This document shows, one piece after another, positions 41,003 to 50,482 of a stretch of DNA of 64,000 nt (position 1 is its first letter; each line of letters opens with the position of its first letter). The DNA is from CAZEGI01 sp964512105 (GTDB lineage: Archaea; Altiarchaeota; Altiarchaeia; IMC4; CAZEGI01). Made by a program: the position numbers and the translations under genes. The stretch lies in contig CAZEGI010000001.1 of NCBI GenBank assembly GCA_964512105.1, forward strand, positions 95,000 to 158,999, written 5' to 3'. The notes below the pieces were generated by a model. It was not told the origin of the DNA. It saw only the letters and a program-made list of their open reading frames with translations, and made no database searches.

Positions 41003-42484
41003 ATGAAGAAAAAAACACTCCTGATTACAGGAAGGACGGCGGCAGAAGAACTGAGGAATTTCGGGAATGTTGTTATCTGTCCCTTGGATGTTGCATCACT
41101 TCTTACACCAAACCTCATCCTGAAAGAACTTCGGAAAAAAAACCTCAAGGGCGTTTCAAGAATAATCGTTCCCGGCTCGATTTTGGGTGATGTTTCGCTC
41201 ATCACAAAAAAGCTCGGAATTCCGTGTTTCAAGGGGACAAAGCACTTTTCGGATTTGCCTCTAATCTTGGACTCAAAAGTAAAACTCTCATCAAAAATTC
41301 CTGCTGATGACCTAATTGCCAAAGAAAAAAAAGAAAAAACAGAAAAATTGCTGGAAAAATTTCACAAAAGGAAAAAAGGACACATGAAAATCGGAAACCT
41401 GACACTTGATGGCGCACCATACGTCATAGCAGAAATCGTTGACGCACCAAAACTTTCAAAAAAACATTTACTGGAAAGGGCGGAGTACTACATAAAATCC
41501 GGGGCCGACGTTCTTGATATCGGCATGATTTCCGGAGAAGACAATTCCAAAAAAATAAATAAAATCGTAAGAATACTACGAAAATTTGCTATTCCTCTGT
41601 CAGTTGATACATTAAATAAAAATGAAATTCTCACTGCTACAAACTCTGGTGTTGACCTAATCCTAAGCCTGGACGAAACCAACTACCAAGTCGCAGAAAA
41701 AATAAAAATCCCGGCGGTCGTAATCCCGCGGGACAGAAACGGAAAAGTTCCGAAAAAACCGGATGAGAAAATAATTCTGCTTAAAAAAATAATAAAAAAG
41801 TTAAAAGAGGAAACAGGATTCGAAAAAATCATTGTTGATCCAATCCTCGAACCCCTAAACTTCGGATTTACGGAATCCCTAAGCGCATACATAAAATTCC
41901 GCAATGAAAATCCGAAGGTCCCGATGCTTATGGGTGTCGGCAACGTTACAGAGCTTTTCGATGCAGATTCAATCGGCATTAATGCGCTTTTGGCAGGAAT
42001 AGCATCCGAGCTGAAAATCGACCTGATATTCACGCCCGAGGCAAGCGTGAAATCGGCAGGCAGCGTTGGTGAGTTGGCAACCGCAGTGAAGATGCTATGG
42101 CTTTCAAAAAAACAAAACCAGACACCTAAGGATTTGGGAATTGACCTGCTGAAACTGAAGGATAAAAGAAAAATTGAAACAATCACAACCCCGGATGAAG
42201 AAAAAGTAAAAACCGTAAACGTTAAAGAAAAAAGAAAATTCGTTCTTGATGATTCTCATTTCAAAATTTTTATAAAAAACAAAAAAATCGTCGTTATTTT
42301 TTATCATAGAAAAAAACCAAAGTTAAAGTTCATCAGCAACAATGCAACAAAATTATATCGCGAAATTTTATCGCGAATAAAAATCGATACTTCTCATGCT
42401 GCATACCTCGGAAGAGAACTGATGAAGGCGGAAATCGCGTTGAAACTCGGAAGGAATTACGCCCAGGACGAGGATTTATTCTGA
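41003..42484 (+). CDS. dihydropteroate synthase-like protein (MJ0107 family)
   Basis: A 493-aa archaeal relative of dihydropteroate synthase. Residues 1-120 form an N-terminal domain beginning KKTLLITGRTAAEELRNFG. The middle is a TIM barrel with GADVLDIGMISGE, PLSVDTLNKNEIL and KIIVDPILEPLNFGF, analogous to the pterin-binding sites. The C-terminus (from about 390) is a small Lys-rich domain. Proposed role in methanopterin or folate-like cofactor assembly; family members have not been shown to be true DHPS. Divergent from purS. Confidence 0.85.
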   Translation: MKKKTLLITGRTAAEELRNFGNVVICPLDVASLLTPNLILKELRKKNLKGVSRIIVPGSILGDVSLITKKLGIPCFKGTKHFSDLPLILDSKVKLSSKIPADDLIAKEKKEKTEKLLEKFHKRKKGHMKIGNLTLDGAPYVIAEIVDAPKLSKKHLLERAEYYIKSGADVLDIGMISGEDNSKKINKIVRILRKFAIPLSVDTLNKNEILTATNSGVDLILSLDETNYQVAEKIKIPAVVIPRDRNGKVPKKPDEKIILLKKIIKKLKEETGFEKIIVDPILEPLNFGFTESLSAYIKFRNENPKVPMLMGVGNVTELFDADSIGINALLAGIASELKIDLIFTPEASVKSAGSVGELATAVKMLWLSKKQNQTPKDLGIDLLKLKDKRKIETITTPDEEKVKTVNVKEKRKFVLDDSHFKIFIKNKKIVVIFYHRKKPKLKFISNNATKLYREILSRIKIDTSHAAYLGRELMKAEIALKLGRNYAQDEDLF

Positions 42485-42504
42485 TTCTGGCATAATTAAA
42501 CAAC

Positions 42505-43158
42505 ATGATAGTCGCGGACTCAAGCGCAATAATATCGCTGGCAACGAATTGCCTGTCACCGGCTCTCGCGTTACTGAACACGAAAATTTTCGTAACACCC
42601 ACAGTTTACAATGAAGTCGTCGTCAACCCCATGAATTCGAAACGCTACGCGCTTGAGTCGCTGCGGATAAAGAAGCTTTTTTCCGAACACGCAATTGAAA
42701 TCAAAGAGCCGGACGATGAAGTCACGCGCACAATTCTCAACTGTTGTAACTCAGTGTTCGAATCGAGGCATGTTCCGCTGAATGTCATCCACCGGGGCGA
42801 GGCGGAGGTCATGGCGCTTGCCAAAGAAATCAAGGCGGATGCCATTCTCGTGGACGAGCGCACGACCCGTCTTTTTATCGAGGACCCGGTGCAACTGAAG
42901 GGGGTTCTTACGGGGCGAATAAACCGCGAGATTCACGTGAACAACAGCCAGCTGAAAAAACTTTCGATTTTATTGCCAGACGTTCCGATATTGCGCTCGG
43001 CCGAGGTTGCGGCGGTGGCTTACGAGCGCGGAATTCTGGATAAATATCTGTATCCCGAAAAAAACAAGGTTCTCGAGGCCGTCCTGTACTCGCTGAAGTT
43101 TTCCGGATGTTCGATTTCCTGGGATGAGATAAAGGATTACCTGAGGCTTGTATCTTGA
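42505..43158 (+). CDS. PIN-domain protein
   Basis: A 217-aa protein with a PIN nuclease-like fold. The first acidic residue is Asp5 in MIVADSSAIISLA; further acidic residues are in HRGEAEVMALAKE and ADAILVDERTTR. The PIN part covers about residues 1-155; a helical C-terminal part of 60 residues follows (YERGILDKYLYPEKNKVLEA). No antitoxin-like small gene is adjacent, so a toxin role is not supported; it may be a housekeeping RNase or rRNA-processing factor. It follows the DHPS-like gene by 20 bp. Confidence 0.8.
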   Translation: MIVADSSAIISLATNCLSPALALLNTKIFVTPTVYNEVVVNPMNSKRYALESLRIKKLFSEHAIEIKEPDDEVTRTILNCCNSVFESRHVPLNVIHRGEAEVMALAKEIKADAILVDERTTRLFIEDPVQLKGVLTGRINREIHVNNSQLKKLSILLPDVPILRSAEVAAVAYERGILDKYLYPEKNKVLEAVLYSLKFSGCSISWDEIKDYLRLVS

Positions 43159-43162
43159 TTTA

Positions 43163-43453
43163 TCAAACCACTGCAGGTTCCGGTGCCTTTGCCTTATCCA
43201 AAGCAACAATCAAACCCCATGCAATGAATATGGTTGCGGTTATGGCAAAACCCAGCGCAAGGTCCATCAACGGGTTTGCACTTATCAAAAAAAGCTCGCC
43301 ATTCCACAGATGGTCAACCACGCCGAAAATCGAGGCACCAAACAGCAGGAGGTTCAGCCAGTAATAATGCGCTTTACCGCCGATTTCACTTTTACCTTTT
43401 CTAAGACCGTAAACCAGAATTGCCGCAGTCGCAGGCACAGCATAACAAACCAT
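43163..43453 (-). CDS. three-span small membrane protein divergent from nikR
   Basis: A 96-aa membrane protein with three hydrophobic helices (VCYAVPATAAILVYGL, YYWLNLLLFGASIFGVV, LMDLALGFAITATIFIAWGLI) and conserved-looking His residues at HYYW and DHLW. I do not recognise the family. It faces nikR across 80 bp that hold a perfect dyad, so it is likely co-regulated by NikR and may be involved in nickel or other metal handling (inference). The histidines in the loops could bind metal. Confidence 0.65.
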   Translation of the reverse strand: MVCYAVPATAAILVYGLRKGKSEIGGKAHYYWLNLLLFGASIFGVVDHLWNGELFLISANPLMDLALGFAITATIFIAWGLIVALDKAKAPEPAVV

Positions 43454-43469
43454 TCAAATCACCTCTTTA

Positions 43470-43496
43470 GTAACACGTTTTTTAAATTCGTGTTAC
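43470..43496. promoter_or_regulatory. probable NikR operator (GTAACACG-N11-CGTGTTAC)
   Basis: A perfect 8-bp inverted repeat, 43470-43477 and 43489-43496, lies between the divergent membrane gene and nikR. Two direct GGTGACACGA repeats follow at 43523-43532 and 43545-43554, over the nikR start. NikR binds palindromes with half-sites separated by about 16 bp in bacteria; the arm length and spacing here differ, so the assignment is from context. Confidence 0.6.
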
Positions 43497-43533
43497 TTAT
43501 AAGACAATAGGTTTAAAAACATGGTGACACGAA

Positions 43534-43950
43534 ATGATTGACAGGGTGACACGATTCGGGGTTTCGTTGCCGAGCAGGGTTGTTGAGAAATTCGATAAGA
43601 TTATTCTTGATTTAGAATATCCAAATCGTTCAAAGGCGATAAACGACGCTGTTCTGGAGTTCATAACGCAAAAAAACATGGAAGCGGAGCAGGGAAAGGT
43701 CATCGGCAGCATTTCATACATATACAACCATCACACAGGTGATGTGACACATAAACTCACTGAACTTCAGCACGATTACAGCAAATCCATAAAATCAGTA
43801 ATGCACTCGCACATTTCACACGACGAATGCGTCGAGGTTTTAATCGTGTCTGGAAAAACGCAAAAAATCAAGGAACTTTTCGGCAAAATCAGCGCAACGA
43901 AAGGCGTTGAAAACTGCAAACTTGCTATTTTAATAGCAAAACATACGTAA
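43534..43950 (+). CDS. nikR: nickel-responsive regulator NikR
   Basis: A 138-aa ribbon-helix-helix repressor with an ACT metal-binding domain. The N-terminus TRFGVSLPSRVVEKFDKII is the DNA-binding ribbon and helix. The nickel ligands are in place: His80, His91, His93 and Cys99 (MHSHISHDEC), with the exact spacing of E. coli His76, His87, His89 and Cys95. It stands alone with an upstream dyad and a divergent membrane gene. A hairpin TGCTATT/AATAGCA is at the end of its coding part (43923-43938). Confidence 0.95.
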   Translation: MIDRVTRFGVSLPSRVVEKFDKIILDLEYPNRSKAINDAVLEFITQKNMEAEQGKVIGSISYIYNHHTGDVTHKLTELQHDYSKSIKSVMHSHISHDECVEVLIVSGKTQKIKELFGKISATKGVENCKLAILIAKHT

Positions 43951-43980
43951 AAAGTTCATAAATTAATGTGTTTTGCTAGC

Positions 43981-44023
43981 TAGCAAATTGCAATTATGGT
44001 TCAAATATTTTTGCAATTTGCTA
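43981..44023. repeat. dyad TAGCAAATTGCAA / TTGCAATTTGCTA, copy 2
   Basis: Perfect 13-bp arms at 43981-43993 and 44011-44023 with a 17-base loop, between convergent nikR and a methyltransferase gene; the right arm covers the methyltransferase stop codon. Identical arms as at 12134-12173 after larB. Likely a bidirectional terminator; sequence identity of both arms with no shared loop argues for a functional or mobile element. Confidence 0.75.
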
Positions 44024-44572
44024 TAACTTCTCGTTGATATTAACCCAGTGCGAAAATTCATCAAGCTGTTTTTTCAGTTTGTAAGGTGTCGCTCGCCCCC
44101 ATGTTGACAGCCATCCGTCGTCACCAAATTTTCTCATTATTTTTTCATCATCAATCTTTGCACGTTGCACAAACTCTGCCAACCCATTATTCCTTATCAC
44201 AGAGTGCTTCGGTTTGAAAACGCCGCTCCAGGTCGCCCAAACCTTGAACACCGTATCGGGATAGCGACCACCGCCCATGTCAACCGCGAGAACATCGCAG
44301 GTTTTCGTAAGTTTTAAAACTTTTTTTATGGTTTCAAAGCCGCGGACATCCCCCTGAACGAACTTCAAATTTTCATTTTCTCTTAGCAATTTTTCAAAAG
44401 AATTTTTTGTCTGCTCTGCTTTGTCAACAACTACCGTGAGTTTGGTTTTTTTGAAATACCTCTCCGTGCTTTTTCCAACGTGCGGACCTATCTCTATCAC
44501 GACCTGGTTTTTCCTTACGGTTTTTTCCAGAAGTTCGCGGTATTTCTTGACGTCATAAACAAGGGAAATCAT
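44021..44572 (-). CDS. SAM-dependent methyltransferase-like protein
   Basis: A 183-aa Rossmann-fold protein. Motif I VVIEIGPHVGKSTERYF, the acidic strand end VVVDKAEQ, FVQGDVRGF and DVLAVDMGGGRYPD fit class I methyltransferases. The family is a small archaeal one; substrate unknown. ATG 44572 is chosen because it begins the fold; the frame extends to 44845 across the divergent smc gene and cannot be coding there. It converges with nikR through the dyad repeat. Confidence 0.75.
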   Translation of the reverse strand: MISLVYDVKKYRELLEKTVRKNQVVIEIGPHVGKSTERYFKKTKLTVVVDKAEQTKNSFEKLLRENENLKFVQGDVRGFETIKKVLKLTKTCDVLAVDMGGGRYPDTVFKVWATWSGVFKPKHSVIRNNGLAEFVQRAKIDDEKIMRKFGDDGWLSTWGRATPYKLKKQLDEFSHWVNINEKL

Positions 44573-44609
44573 GGTATAATTTAAACGCGGATTCATAATA
44601 AATCTCAGG

Positions 44610-47600
44610 ATGCACTTAGACAAACTTGAAATAAAAGGATTTAAATCGTTCAGGGACAGGACGCTGCTGGAGTTTCCAGACAACTTCACGACAATAGTCG
44701 GACCGAACGGTTCGGGGAAGTCGAACATTACTGAAGCCCTGTGCTTCGTTCTCGGTAAATCTCGCGGGCTTAGAGCTAATAGCATGCAGGAGCTGATATA
44801 CAATGGCGGTGTCAGCGATATACCCGCAAAGGAAGCAATCGTCAACGCTTATTTTACAGATCCCGATAACAAACAGTTCAAGATTTCCCGTGAGATTGAC
44901 CTCGAGGGCAACAGCGTATACAAACTGGATGGAAAACGTGTCGGAAGGGAAAAAATCGTGGATCTGCTAGGCGATAACGAGTACAACATAATCCTGCAGG
45001 ACGACGTTACAAAGGTCATCGAGCTCAACCCGAAGGAAAGAAGAAGGTATCTTGACGATTTGTGCGGAATAGCCGAGTACGACAGGAAGAAGGAAAAGGC
45101 CATAAAGGAGTTAGAGAAGGTCGAGAAAAGAATTTCCGATACGCACATCGTTCTCGGGGAGAAGCAGGGTTACCTGGCCGAACTCAAAAAAGAGCGCGAC
45201 GACGCCATCAGTTACCGGGAGCTTGATATGACCCTGAAAAAGGCGAAGGCGACCAAGCTCCATATGCGTATAAAAGACCTTGAAAAAACCCACGAACGCT
45301 TGGCAAAGAAAATCGAAAAACTCGGGGAGGAAAGAAAACAGGTCCTTACGGAAATAACCAAAAACAAATCCGAAATAACCGAGATAAACGAAAACCTCAA
45401 ACGCGTCAACTCCGAAATACTCAAGCTCGAGATGGAGAAGGGGACAAGAGTCGCCGAACTCAGGGGCGAGCTGAACAGGTTCAGGGACAACGCGGAAAGG
45501 CTTAAGGGCGATATTGCAGGAATAGAAACCAGAATAGATGAAAAAACAACCCGGAGGAAAAAACTCGAGGCAGAGCAGCACGAGTGCAGCAGTGCGCTGG
45601 GCAGGGTTGACAAAGAACTTGAGGAACTTACGAGGAAGATCGAATCCGAAACCGGAAGGAAAGGCGACCAGACGTTGGAGGAGAGAATCGATAAGATAAA
45701 GTCGGATATATTCAACATACAATCCACACTGAATCTACTGTCGGAATCGGACGAGGAAGAAAAACGTGAAATCACGGCTCTTGAAAACGAAAAGTCAGAA
45801 CTTGAGAAAAAACACGGCGAGATAACTAGGCACCTGTCGTCACTTGATAAAGAAACTGAGAAAAAATCATCCGAAGAGAAAAACACATCAAAGGAACTTG
45901 AAAGGTTCAGAGACGAATTAAAAAAACTCAGGGCGTGGGAGCAGAAGATCAACGAAGACATTGGAAGCCTGCAGCTGAAGTACGCCCAGAGAAACGCAGA
46001 ACTCACGACCCTCGAGCGCTCGTCCGGCGGTCTTGGCAAGGCGATAAATGAAATTTTAACGCTAAAGAGCAGCATCAAGGGCATACACGGAACCGTATCC
46101 CAGCTTGGCAAATCAACCAACAAGGAATACGAACTGCCGCTGCAGATTGCAGCCGGCGGAAGGATGTTCAACCTCGTTGTGGATGACGAAGAGGTCGCAG
46201 CAAAGTGCATCGAGCACCTGAGGAGCAAGCGCATAGGTAGGGCGACGTTCCTCCCTCTCAACAAAATTTCCGCAGAAACCGGGAAGGAAAAACCGGACGG
46301 TGTGATAGGTTTTGCCAAGGATTTCATAACCTGCGACGAGCGTTTCAGGAAGGTGTTCGATTACGTTTTTGGCGATACTCTGCTCGTTAAGGACTTCAAA
46401 ACTGCAAAAGCGATAGGCGTAGGAAAGTGGCGCATGGTGACGCTCGACGGCGATTTGATGGACAGGAGCGGTGCCATGACCGGCGGTTACACGCAAAAGG
46501 TCGAACTCGTGTTCTCGAACATCGATGAAATAAAAGAGGAGCTCGTTGCGATAGAAAAACAGTCCGAGAAGCTGGAGGATGAGCTCGGCGAGGTACGCTC
46601 CAAAAGCAAAAAATACGAGGAAAACCTAATACGGGTGGAAAGCGCCCTTACCACACAAAAAACCGAACTTGAACAAATAAAACTTGAAAAAAACCTTACT
46701 TCAGGAAAGGTTTCCGAATTGCATGAAAGCATCAAAGCCGTTGAAACTAGGATATCTGAAAGGAACAAAAAAATCAGCGAAAACGCAAGGAAAAGAGCCG
46801 AGCTGCAGAAGAAGCTTGAAAACACAAAACCGGAACAGGACGCGCTCCTTAAAAAGCGGAAGGAACTGAAGCTGGATTACGTTGACGAGCTCAAGGACGA
46901 GGAAAGAAACAAGAGGATAGAGCGCAGCACCTTTGAAGAACGTATCAGGAACTTAACCCAGAATTTCAACGACCTCACCAAGGAGCTGAGCGAACTTTCG
47001 GAACAGAAAAAAACCAAGGAACTTGAGCTTAAGGAAACCGAGGTTAGAGCAACAACCGTAAAAAACGAACTCGACAGCGAGGAAAAGGAAGCGTTGAGCG
47101 CCGTATCCCAAGTAAAGAAACTCATGGAAAAACGCGTTGAACTCGAAAACAAGATAACCGAGGTGAGCAACAGAAACGGTGAACTCGGGTTTGAGGTTGA
47201 AAAAATCAACAGCAGCGTCCAGGAGAAGGAAATCGAGAAGACAAGGGCCGAGACCGAGGCAGCCAACCTCAGAGAGGGCTACAAGGTGTTCGAGCAGTTC
47301 GAGCTCATTCCGGAAAAAACACTCGAGGAACTTGACGCTCTGATACTGAAAACGGAGCAGGATTTGAACATACTGGGTTCTGTGAACCTCAAAGCCATTG
47401 AAACCTACGAAGAGATGAAAAAAGACACGGACAGCATTCTGGAAAAGCTGGAAACGCTGAAAGCGGAGCGGCAGTCGATATACGACTTCATGGACAGTGT
47501 CGAGAAAAGGAAACACGAAACGTTCATGAAGACCTTCGAGGTTGTGAACGAGAATTTCGAGCACATTTTCAGCGAGCTCTCGGGTGGAAAGGGAACGTTA

Positions 47601-47954
47601 ACCCTGGACAACCCGAAGGACATATCCGAAAGCGGCCTGTTGATAAGGGCGTCGCCGGGTGGAAAGAAAATCATGAGTCTTGACGCGATGTCAGGCGGTG
47701 AAAAGGTCTTGACCTCGGCAGCGTTCCTGCTGGCAATCCAGCGCTACAAATCCGCATACTTTTACGTCGTCGATGAACTGGACGCGGCGCTGGACAGCGA
47801 CAACTCCGACAGGCTTGCAAGAATACTGCGGGATTCCGGGACGCAGTTCATTCTGGTCACGCATAACAATTCCGTCCTGAAGCATGCGCAGTCCGCCATC
47901 GGTGTCACGATGGTAAACGGCATATCGCAGATCGTCGGAGTCAAACTCACCTGA
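44610..47954 (+). CDS. smc: chromosome segregation protein SMC
   Basis: A 1114-aa SMC ATPase. Walker A GPNGSGKSN (31-39), long coiled coils with the hinge domain near residues 470-610 (GIHGTVSQLGKSTNKEYELPLQ, GALGIGTTGGYT-like DRSGAMTGGY), the ABC signature MSGGE at about 1027-1031 and Walker B FYVVDELDA at about 1051-1059. It is somewhat shorter than typical 1150-1190 residues because of shorter arms. No scpA or scpB adjacent. Divergent from the methyltransferase gene by 37 bp and convergent with a secreted protein gene (8-bp overlap). Confidence 0.97.
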   Translation: MHLDKLEIKGFKSFRDRTLLEFPDNFTTIVGPNGSGKSNITEALCFVLGKSRGLRANSMQELIYNGGVSDIPAKEAIVNAYFTDPDNKQFKISREIDLEGNSVYKLDGKRVGREKIVDLLGDNEYNIILQDDVTKVIELNPKERRRYLDDLCGIAEYDRKKEKAIKELEKVEKRISDTHIVLGEKQGYLAELKKERDDAISYRELDMTLKKAKATKLHMRIKDLEKTHERLAKKIEKLGEERKQVLTEITKNKSEITEINENLKRVNSEILKLEMEKGTRVAELRGELNRFRDNAERLKGDIAGIETRIDEKTTRRKKLEAEQHECSSALGRVDKELEELTRKIESETGRKGDQTLEERIDKIKSDIFNIQSTLNLLSESDEEEKREITALENEKSELEKKHGEITRHLSSLDKETEKKSSEEKNTSKELERFRDELKKLRAWEQKINEDIGSLQLKYAQRNAELTTLERSSGGLGKAINEILTLKSSIKGIHGTVSQLGKSTNKEYELPLQIAAGGRMFNLVVDDEEVAAKCIEHLRSKRIGRATFLPLNKISAETGKEKPDGVIGFAKDFITCDERFRKVFDYVFGDTLLVKDFKTAKAIGVGKWRMVTLDGDLMDRSGAMTGGYTQKVELVFSNIDEIKEELVAIEKQSEKLEDELGEVRSKSKKYEENLIRVESALTTQKTELEQIKLEKNLTSGKVSELHESIKAVETRISERNKKISENARKRAELQKKLENTKPEQDALLKKRKELKLDYVDELKDEERNKRIERSTFEERIRNLTQNFNDLTKELSELSEQKKTKELELKETEVRATTVKNELDSEEKEALSAVSQVKKLMEKRVELENKITEVSNRNGELGFEVEKINSSVQEKEIEKTRAETEAANLREGYKVFEQFELIPEKTLEELDALILKTEQDLNILGSVNLKAIETYEEMKKDTDSILEKLETLKAERQSIYDFMDSVEKRKHETFMKTFEVVNENFEHIFSELSGGKGTLTLDNPKDISESGLLIRASPGGKKIMSLDAMSGGEKVLTSAAFLLAIQRYKSAYFYVVDELDAALDSDNSDRLARILRDSGTQFILVTHNNSVLKHAQSAIGVTMVNGISQIVGVKLT

Positions 47955-48981
47955 GTTTAAGTTTTGCGTAATACGCGGTCAGAACGACGAACGTTGTTAT
48001 AAGCACAATCGTTGCAATATCACTCCCTGGATTTTTTGTCGGCTTGCCAATGACATCTCCAGTCACAATTTTTTCCGCCACGGTGGTCGTTATCTCCACA
48101 GTTGTTGTTTCCATGCTTGTTGTAGTTAAAGTTGTTGTGGCAACGCTTGTTGTCGTGGTCGTGCTTTCAATACTGCTTGTGCTGGAACTTGTACTGCTAC
48201 TCGTTGATTCCTCTTTCAATAAGCTGATTGTAAACATTTTGTGTGCATAATCCTCATGCGAGACCCGTATTTCGTAGTTGCCGCTTTCGCTTACTTTGAT
48301 CTCAGCAACCCCGTTCTCATCGGTTTTGAATTCCTGTTTCGGGAGAAGGTCCATGGTATTATCCACGGTCACAATCGCATCAGTTATCGGAGTTGAATCC
48401 GAGTTTGACAAAACCGTTATGGTAAAGACCCCGCCTGCCTTCGGAGTTTCCGGATTTATTTTAACAACCAAACTTCTATCCCTCCGCTCATCACTACTTC
48501 TTGCGGCGCAGACCTCTCCAAAATCAAGACTTCTCGGAGTTGTTCCAAAACCACCATATGCAAGCCCAATAAGATCCTTATCAGCGGCGCAGTAATGCCC
48601 GTCATACGAGGTCAGGTCGTGATTCCAGCAGTTTTCTCCACCGTCAAATCCGACGGGTGAATAAATCCATTCCGTTTCACCATAGGGTAGAATAAAAAAC
48701 CCCCAGTACTCGTTCCTGCAGTAGCAGTTGTCCGACGGGCAACCAATGCCATTGATTCCGCAAAGCCCGTGACCCCACTGTGATGCCGGACTCCAGGCGA
48801 TATCCAGGCCGGTTTTTTGAAGAATTTCATAAGCATTGGTGTTATTATCCACGGCAACGCACTTTTTAAACAGAACCCCATCCGGAAACTCCACGACAAC
48901 ACCCACCCTTACCGCATCTACGTAACCCAAAATTGAAATAAAAATAATGCACGTAAGCACATACTTGGCTAATTTGTCCAT
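47947..48981 (-). CDS. secreted, anchored DUF4430-type surface protein
   Basis: A 344-aa surface protein with an N-terminal signal peptide (LAKYVLTCIIFISILGYVDA). A DUF4430/transcobalamin-C-like domain follows (NTNAYEILQKTGLDIAW, NEYWGFFI), Cys-rich in the middle (CGINGIGCPSDNCYC). Next comes an Ig-like beta domain around residue 185-265, a Ser/Thr-rich stalk (265-315) and a C-terminal membrane helix IATIVLITTFVVLTAYYA. The Thr-rich stalk is a likely O-glycosylation site. The DUF4430 domain often binds small ligands; ligand unknown. Confidence 0.75.
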   Translation of the reverse strand: MDKLAKYVLTCIIFISILGYVDAVRVGVVVEFPDGVLFKKCVAVDNNTNAYEILQKTGLDIAWSPASQWGHGLCGINGIGCPSDNCYCRNEYWGFFILPYGETEWIYSPVGFDGGENCWNHDLTSYDGHYCAADKDLIGLAYGGFGTTPRSLDFGEVCAARSSDERRDRSLVVKINPETPKAGGVFTITVLSNSDSTPITDAIVTVDNTMDLLPKQEFKTDENGVAEIKVSESGNYEIRVSHEDYAHKMFTISLLKEESTSSSTSSSTSSIESTTTTTSVATTTLTTTSMETTTVEITTTVAEKIVTGDVIGKPTKNPGSDIATIVLITTFVVLTAYYAKLKLR

Positions 48982-49018
48982 GTTTATACTTATGCATCTG
49001 GTATATAAAAATAAAAAA

Positions 49019-49576
49019 TTATCCTAAAAGACCAAGTACTATCGCAACAGCGCCATTTTCCGCGTTTGCGTAATTGTCCGCAAAACCTATCACGACAACA
49101 TCACCATTTCTGAATTTTTTACCTTTCAGTTTGCTGTTCAAATCTTCGTAATCCTCCAAATTTACGTCTTTATTCGGAAATTTCAATTTTTTGTTGAAGG
49201 TTAAGATTAAGGCACCGTTCGCTCCTGATTTTATTGCGGTGTCACGTTCCATTACCCCACTCCTAACTCTTTTACTCGCGTCGTGTACAACACACAAAAC
49301 CTGCTTCCCATCCAAATCCGTTGATGAAAATTTTTCCGGAGCATCGAATTTGTCAAGATATTTTTTCAGATAGCGTTTTCCTTTGGCACTCAATTTTTGT
49401 CCGTACTCGTCGGATTCTATCAGCCCGTGGGTTTTCAACTTTTTGAGAATGGTGCGAATGCTACCCTCACCCAAATCCAGGGAATCCGTAAGCCTTTTCC
49501 TGCCATGTTTTTTTCTCAACATCAGCAGGGTTCTCAAGACATGCACCTCGGAAAAACTTGGGGCAGCACCAGCCAT
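49019..49576 (-). CDS. winged-helix regulator with DUF4443-like C-terminal domain
   Basis: A 185-aa protein. Residues 1-75 form a winged helix: SEVHVLRTLLMLRKKHGRKRL, then GSIRTILKKLKTHGLIES and a basic wing. The C-terminal half VLCVVHDASKRVRSGVMERDTAIKSGANGALILTF resembles DUF4443/COG3388-type archaeal regulators, where it may bind a ligand. It is divergent from mscS by 40 bp, which contains a shared promoter, so mscS might be a target. Confidence 0.7.
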   Translation of the reverse strand: MAGAAPSFSEVHVLRTLLMLRKKHGRKRLTDSLDLGEGSIRTILKKLKTHGLIESDEYGQKLSAKGKRYLKKYLDKFDAPEKFSSTDLDGKQVLCVVHDASKRVRSGVMERDTAIKSGANGALILTFNKKLKFPNKDVNLEDYEDLNSKLKGKKFRNGDVVVIGFADNYANAENGAVAIVLGLLG

Positions 49577-49616
49577 CGTCCCATATACTTAAAAACCCGA
49601 GATTTATATACTTTAT

Positions 49617-50480
49617 ATGGCAAATTTTTTCGGACTTGTTGGGGACATCGAAAGTTTCATACCGTTTCTGAGAACGTTTTTCACAGTAATCATTGTTTAC
49701 CTAATCTTCAGCTTTCTCCTAGGCATCATAAAAAAACGCCTGCTTGAAAAGGCCAAGACGAAAAGGCAGATTTCAAACGTTGAAATATTCTCGAAATTGT
49801 TCAGGTACGTGACCCTTTTCATTTTGATAATATCGGCATTTTTTTCCTACACCGGCTCGTGGACCGGTTTAGGTCTAACCGTCGGTTTGCTGTCAGCGGC
49901 CATCGGGTTTGCCCTGCAAAAACCGATAACCAGCATTGCAGCCTGGATAATGATCATCGCAAAAAGACCCTTTGAAATCGGCGACAGGGTCATCATAGGA
50001 AACGTTAAAGGCGACGTGGAAGACATCACGCTGACGCACATCTACCTGAAGGAAGTTGGCGGCATCGTTCCCAGCGAGGAAAGTTCCGGAAGAACCATCA
50101 TGATTCCGAATTCCATACTCTTCGAGCAGAACATAATAAACTACACGCTTCAGGACGACTACGTTCTGAATCAGGTTGTTGCAACCGTTACATACGAAAG
50201 CAACCTTGACCGGGCGATACAAATCGCGCTGGAATCTGCGGAGGAGCACACAAAGAAATTCAGAAAGGAAATCAAAGAAAAACCTTATACTCGGATATCC
50301 TTCGCTCCAAGTGGAATCGATATTCATGTGAGGTACTTTGTTCCAGCTGCAAAAATTCAGGGGACCTCTAGCAAAATAACCAAGGAGATTTACGAGCGCG
50401 TGATAAAAACAGACGACGTTGAATTTGCCTATCCACATACCGAAGTCCTGTTCAAGAAAGGTAGCAAGCCGGAAACGTAA
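49617..50480 (+). CDS. mscS: MscS-type mechanosensitive channel
   Basis: A 287-aa small-conductance mechanosensitive channel. Three to four N-terminal membrane helices; the pore helix VGLLSAAIGFALQKPITSIAAWIMI is rich in Gly/Ala as required, followed by the beta domain RPFEIGDRVIIGNVKGDVEDITLTHIYLK and MIPNSILFEQNIINY. The C-terminal alpha-beta domain is complete. Releases osmolytes under hypo-osmotic shock. Convergent with the following membrane protein gene with a 2-bp gap. Confidence 0.93.
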   Translation: MANFFGLVGDIESFIPFLRTFFTVIIVYLIFSFLLGIIKKRLLEKAKTKRQISNVEIFSKLFRYVTLFILIISAFFSYTGSWTGLGLTVGLLSAAIGFALQKPITSIAAWIMIIAKRPFEIGDRVIIGNVKGDVEDITLTHIYLKEVGGIVPSEESSGRTIMIPNSILFEQNIINYTLQDDYVLNQVVATVTYESNLDRAIQIALESAEEHTKKFRKEIKEKPYTRISFAPSGIDIHVRYFVPAAKIQGTSSKITKEIYERVIKTDDVEFAYPHTEVLFKKGSKPET

Positions 50481-50482
50481 GA

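Noticed and set aside
42505..43158. Toxin-antitoxin system with the PIN protein
   Set aside because: The protein is longer than VapC toxins and no small antitoxin gene is next to it.
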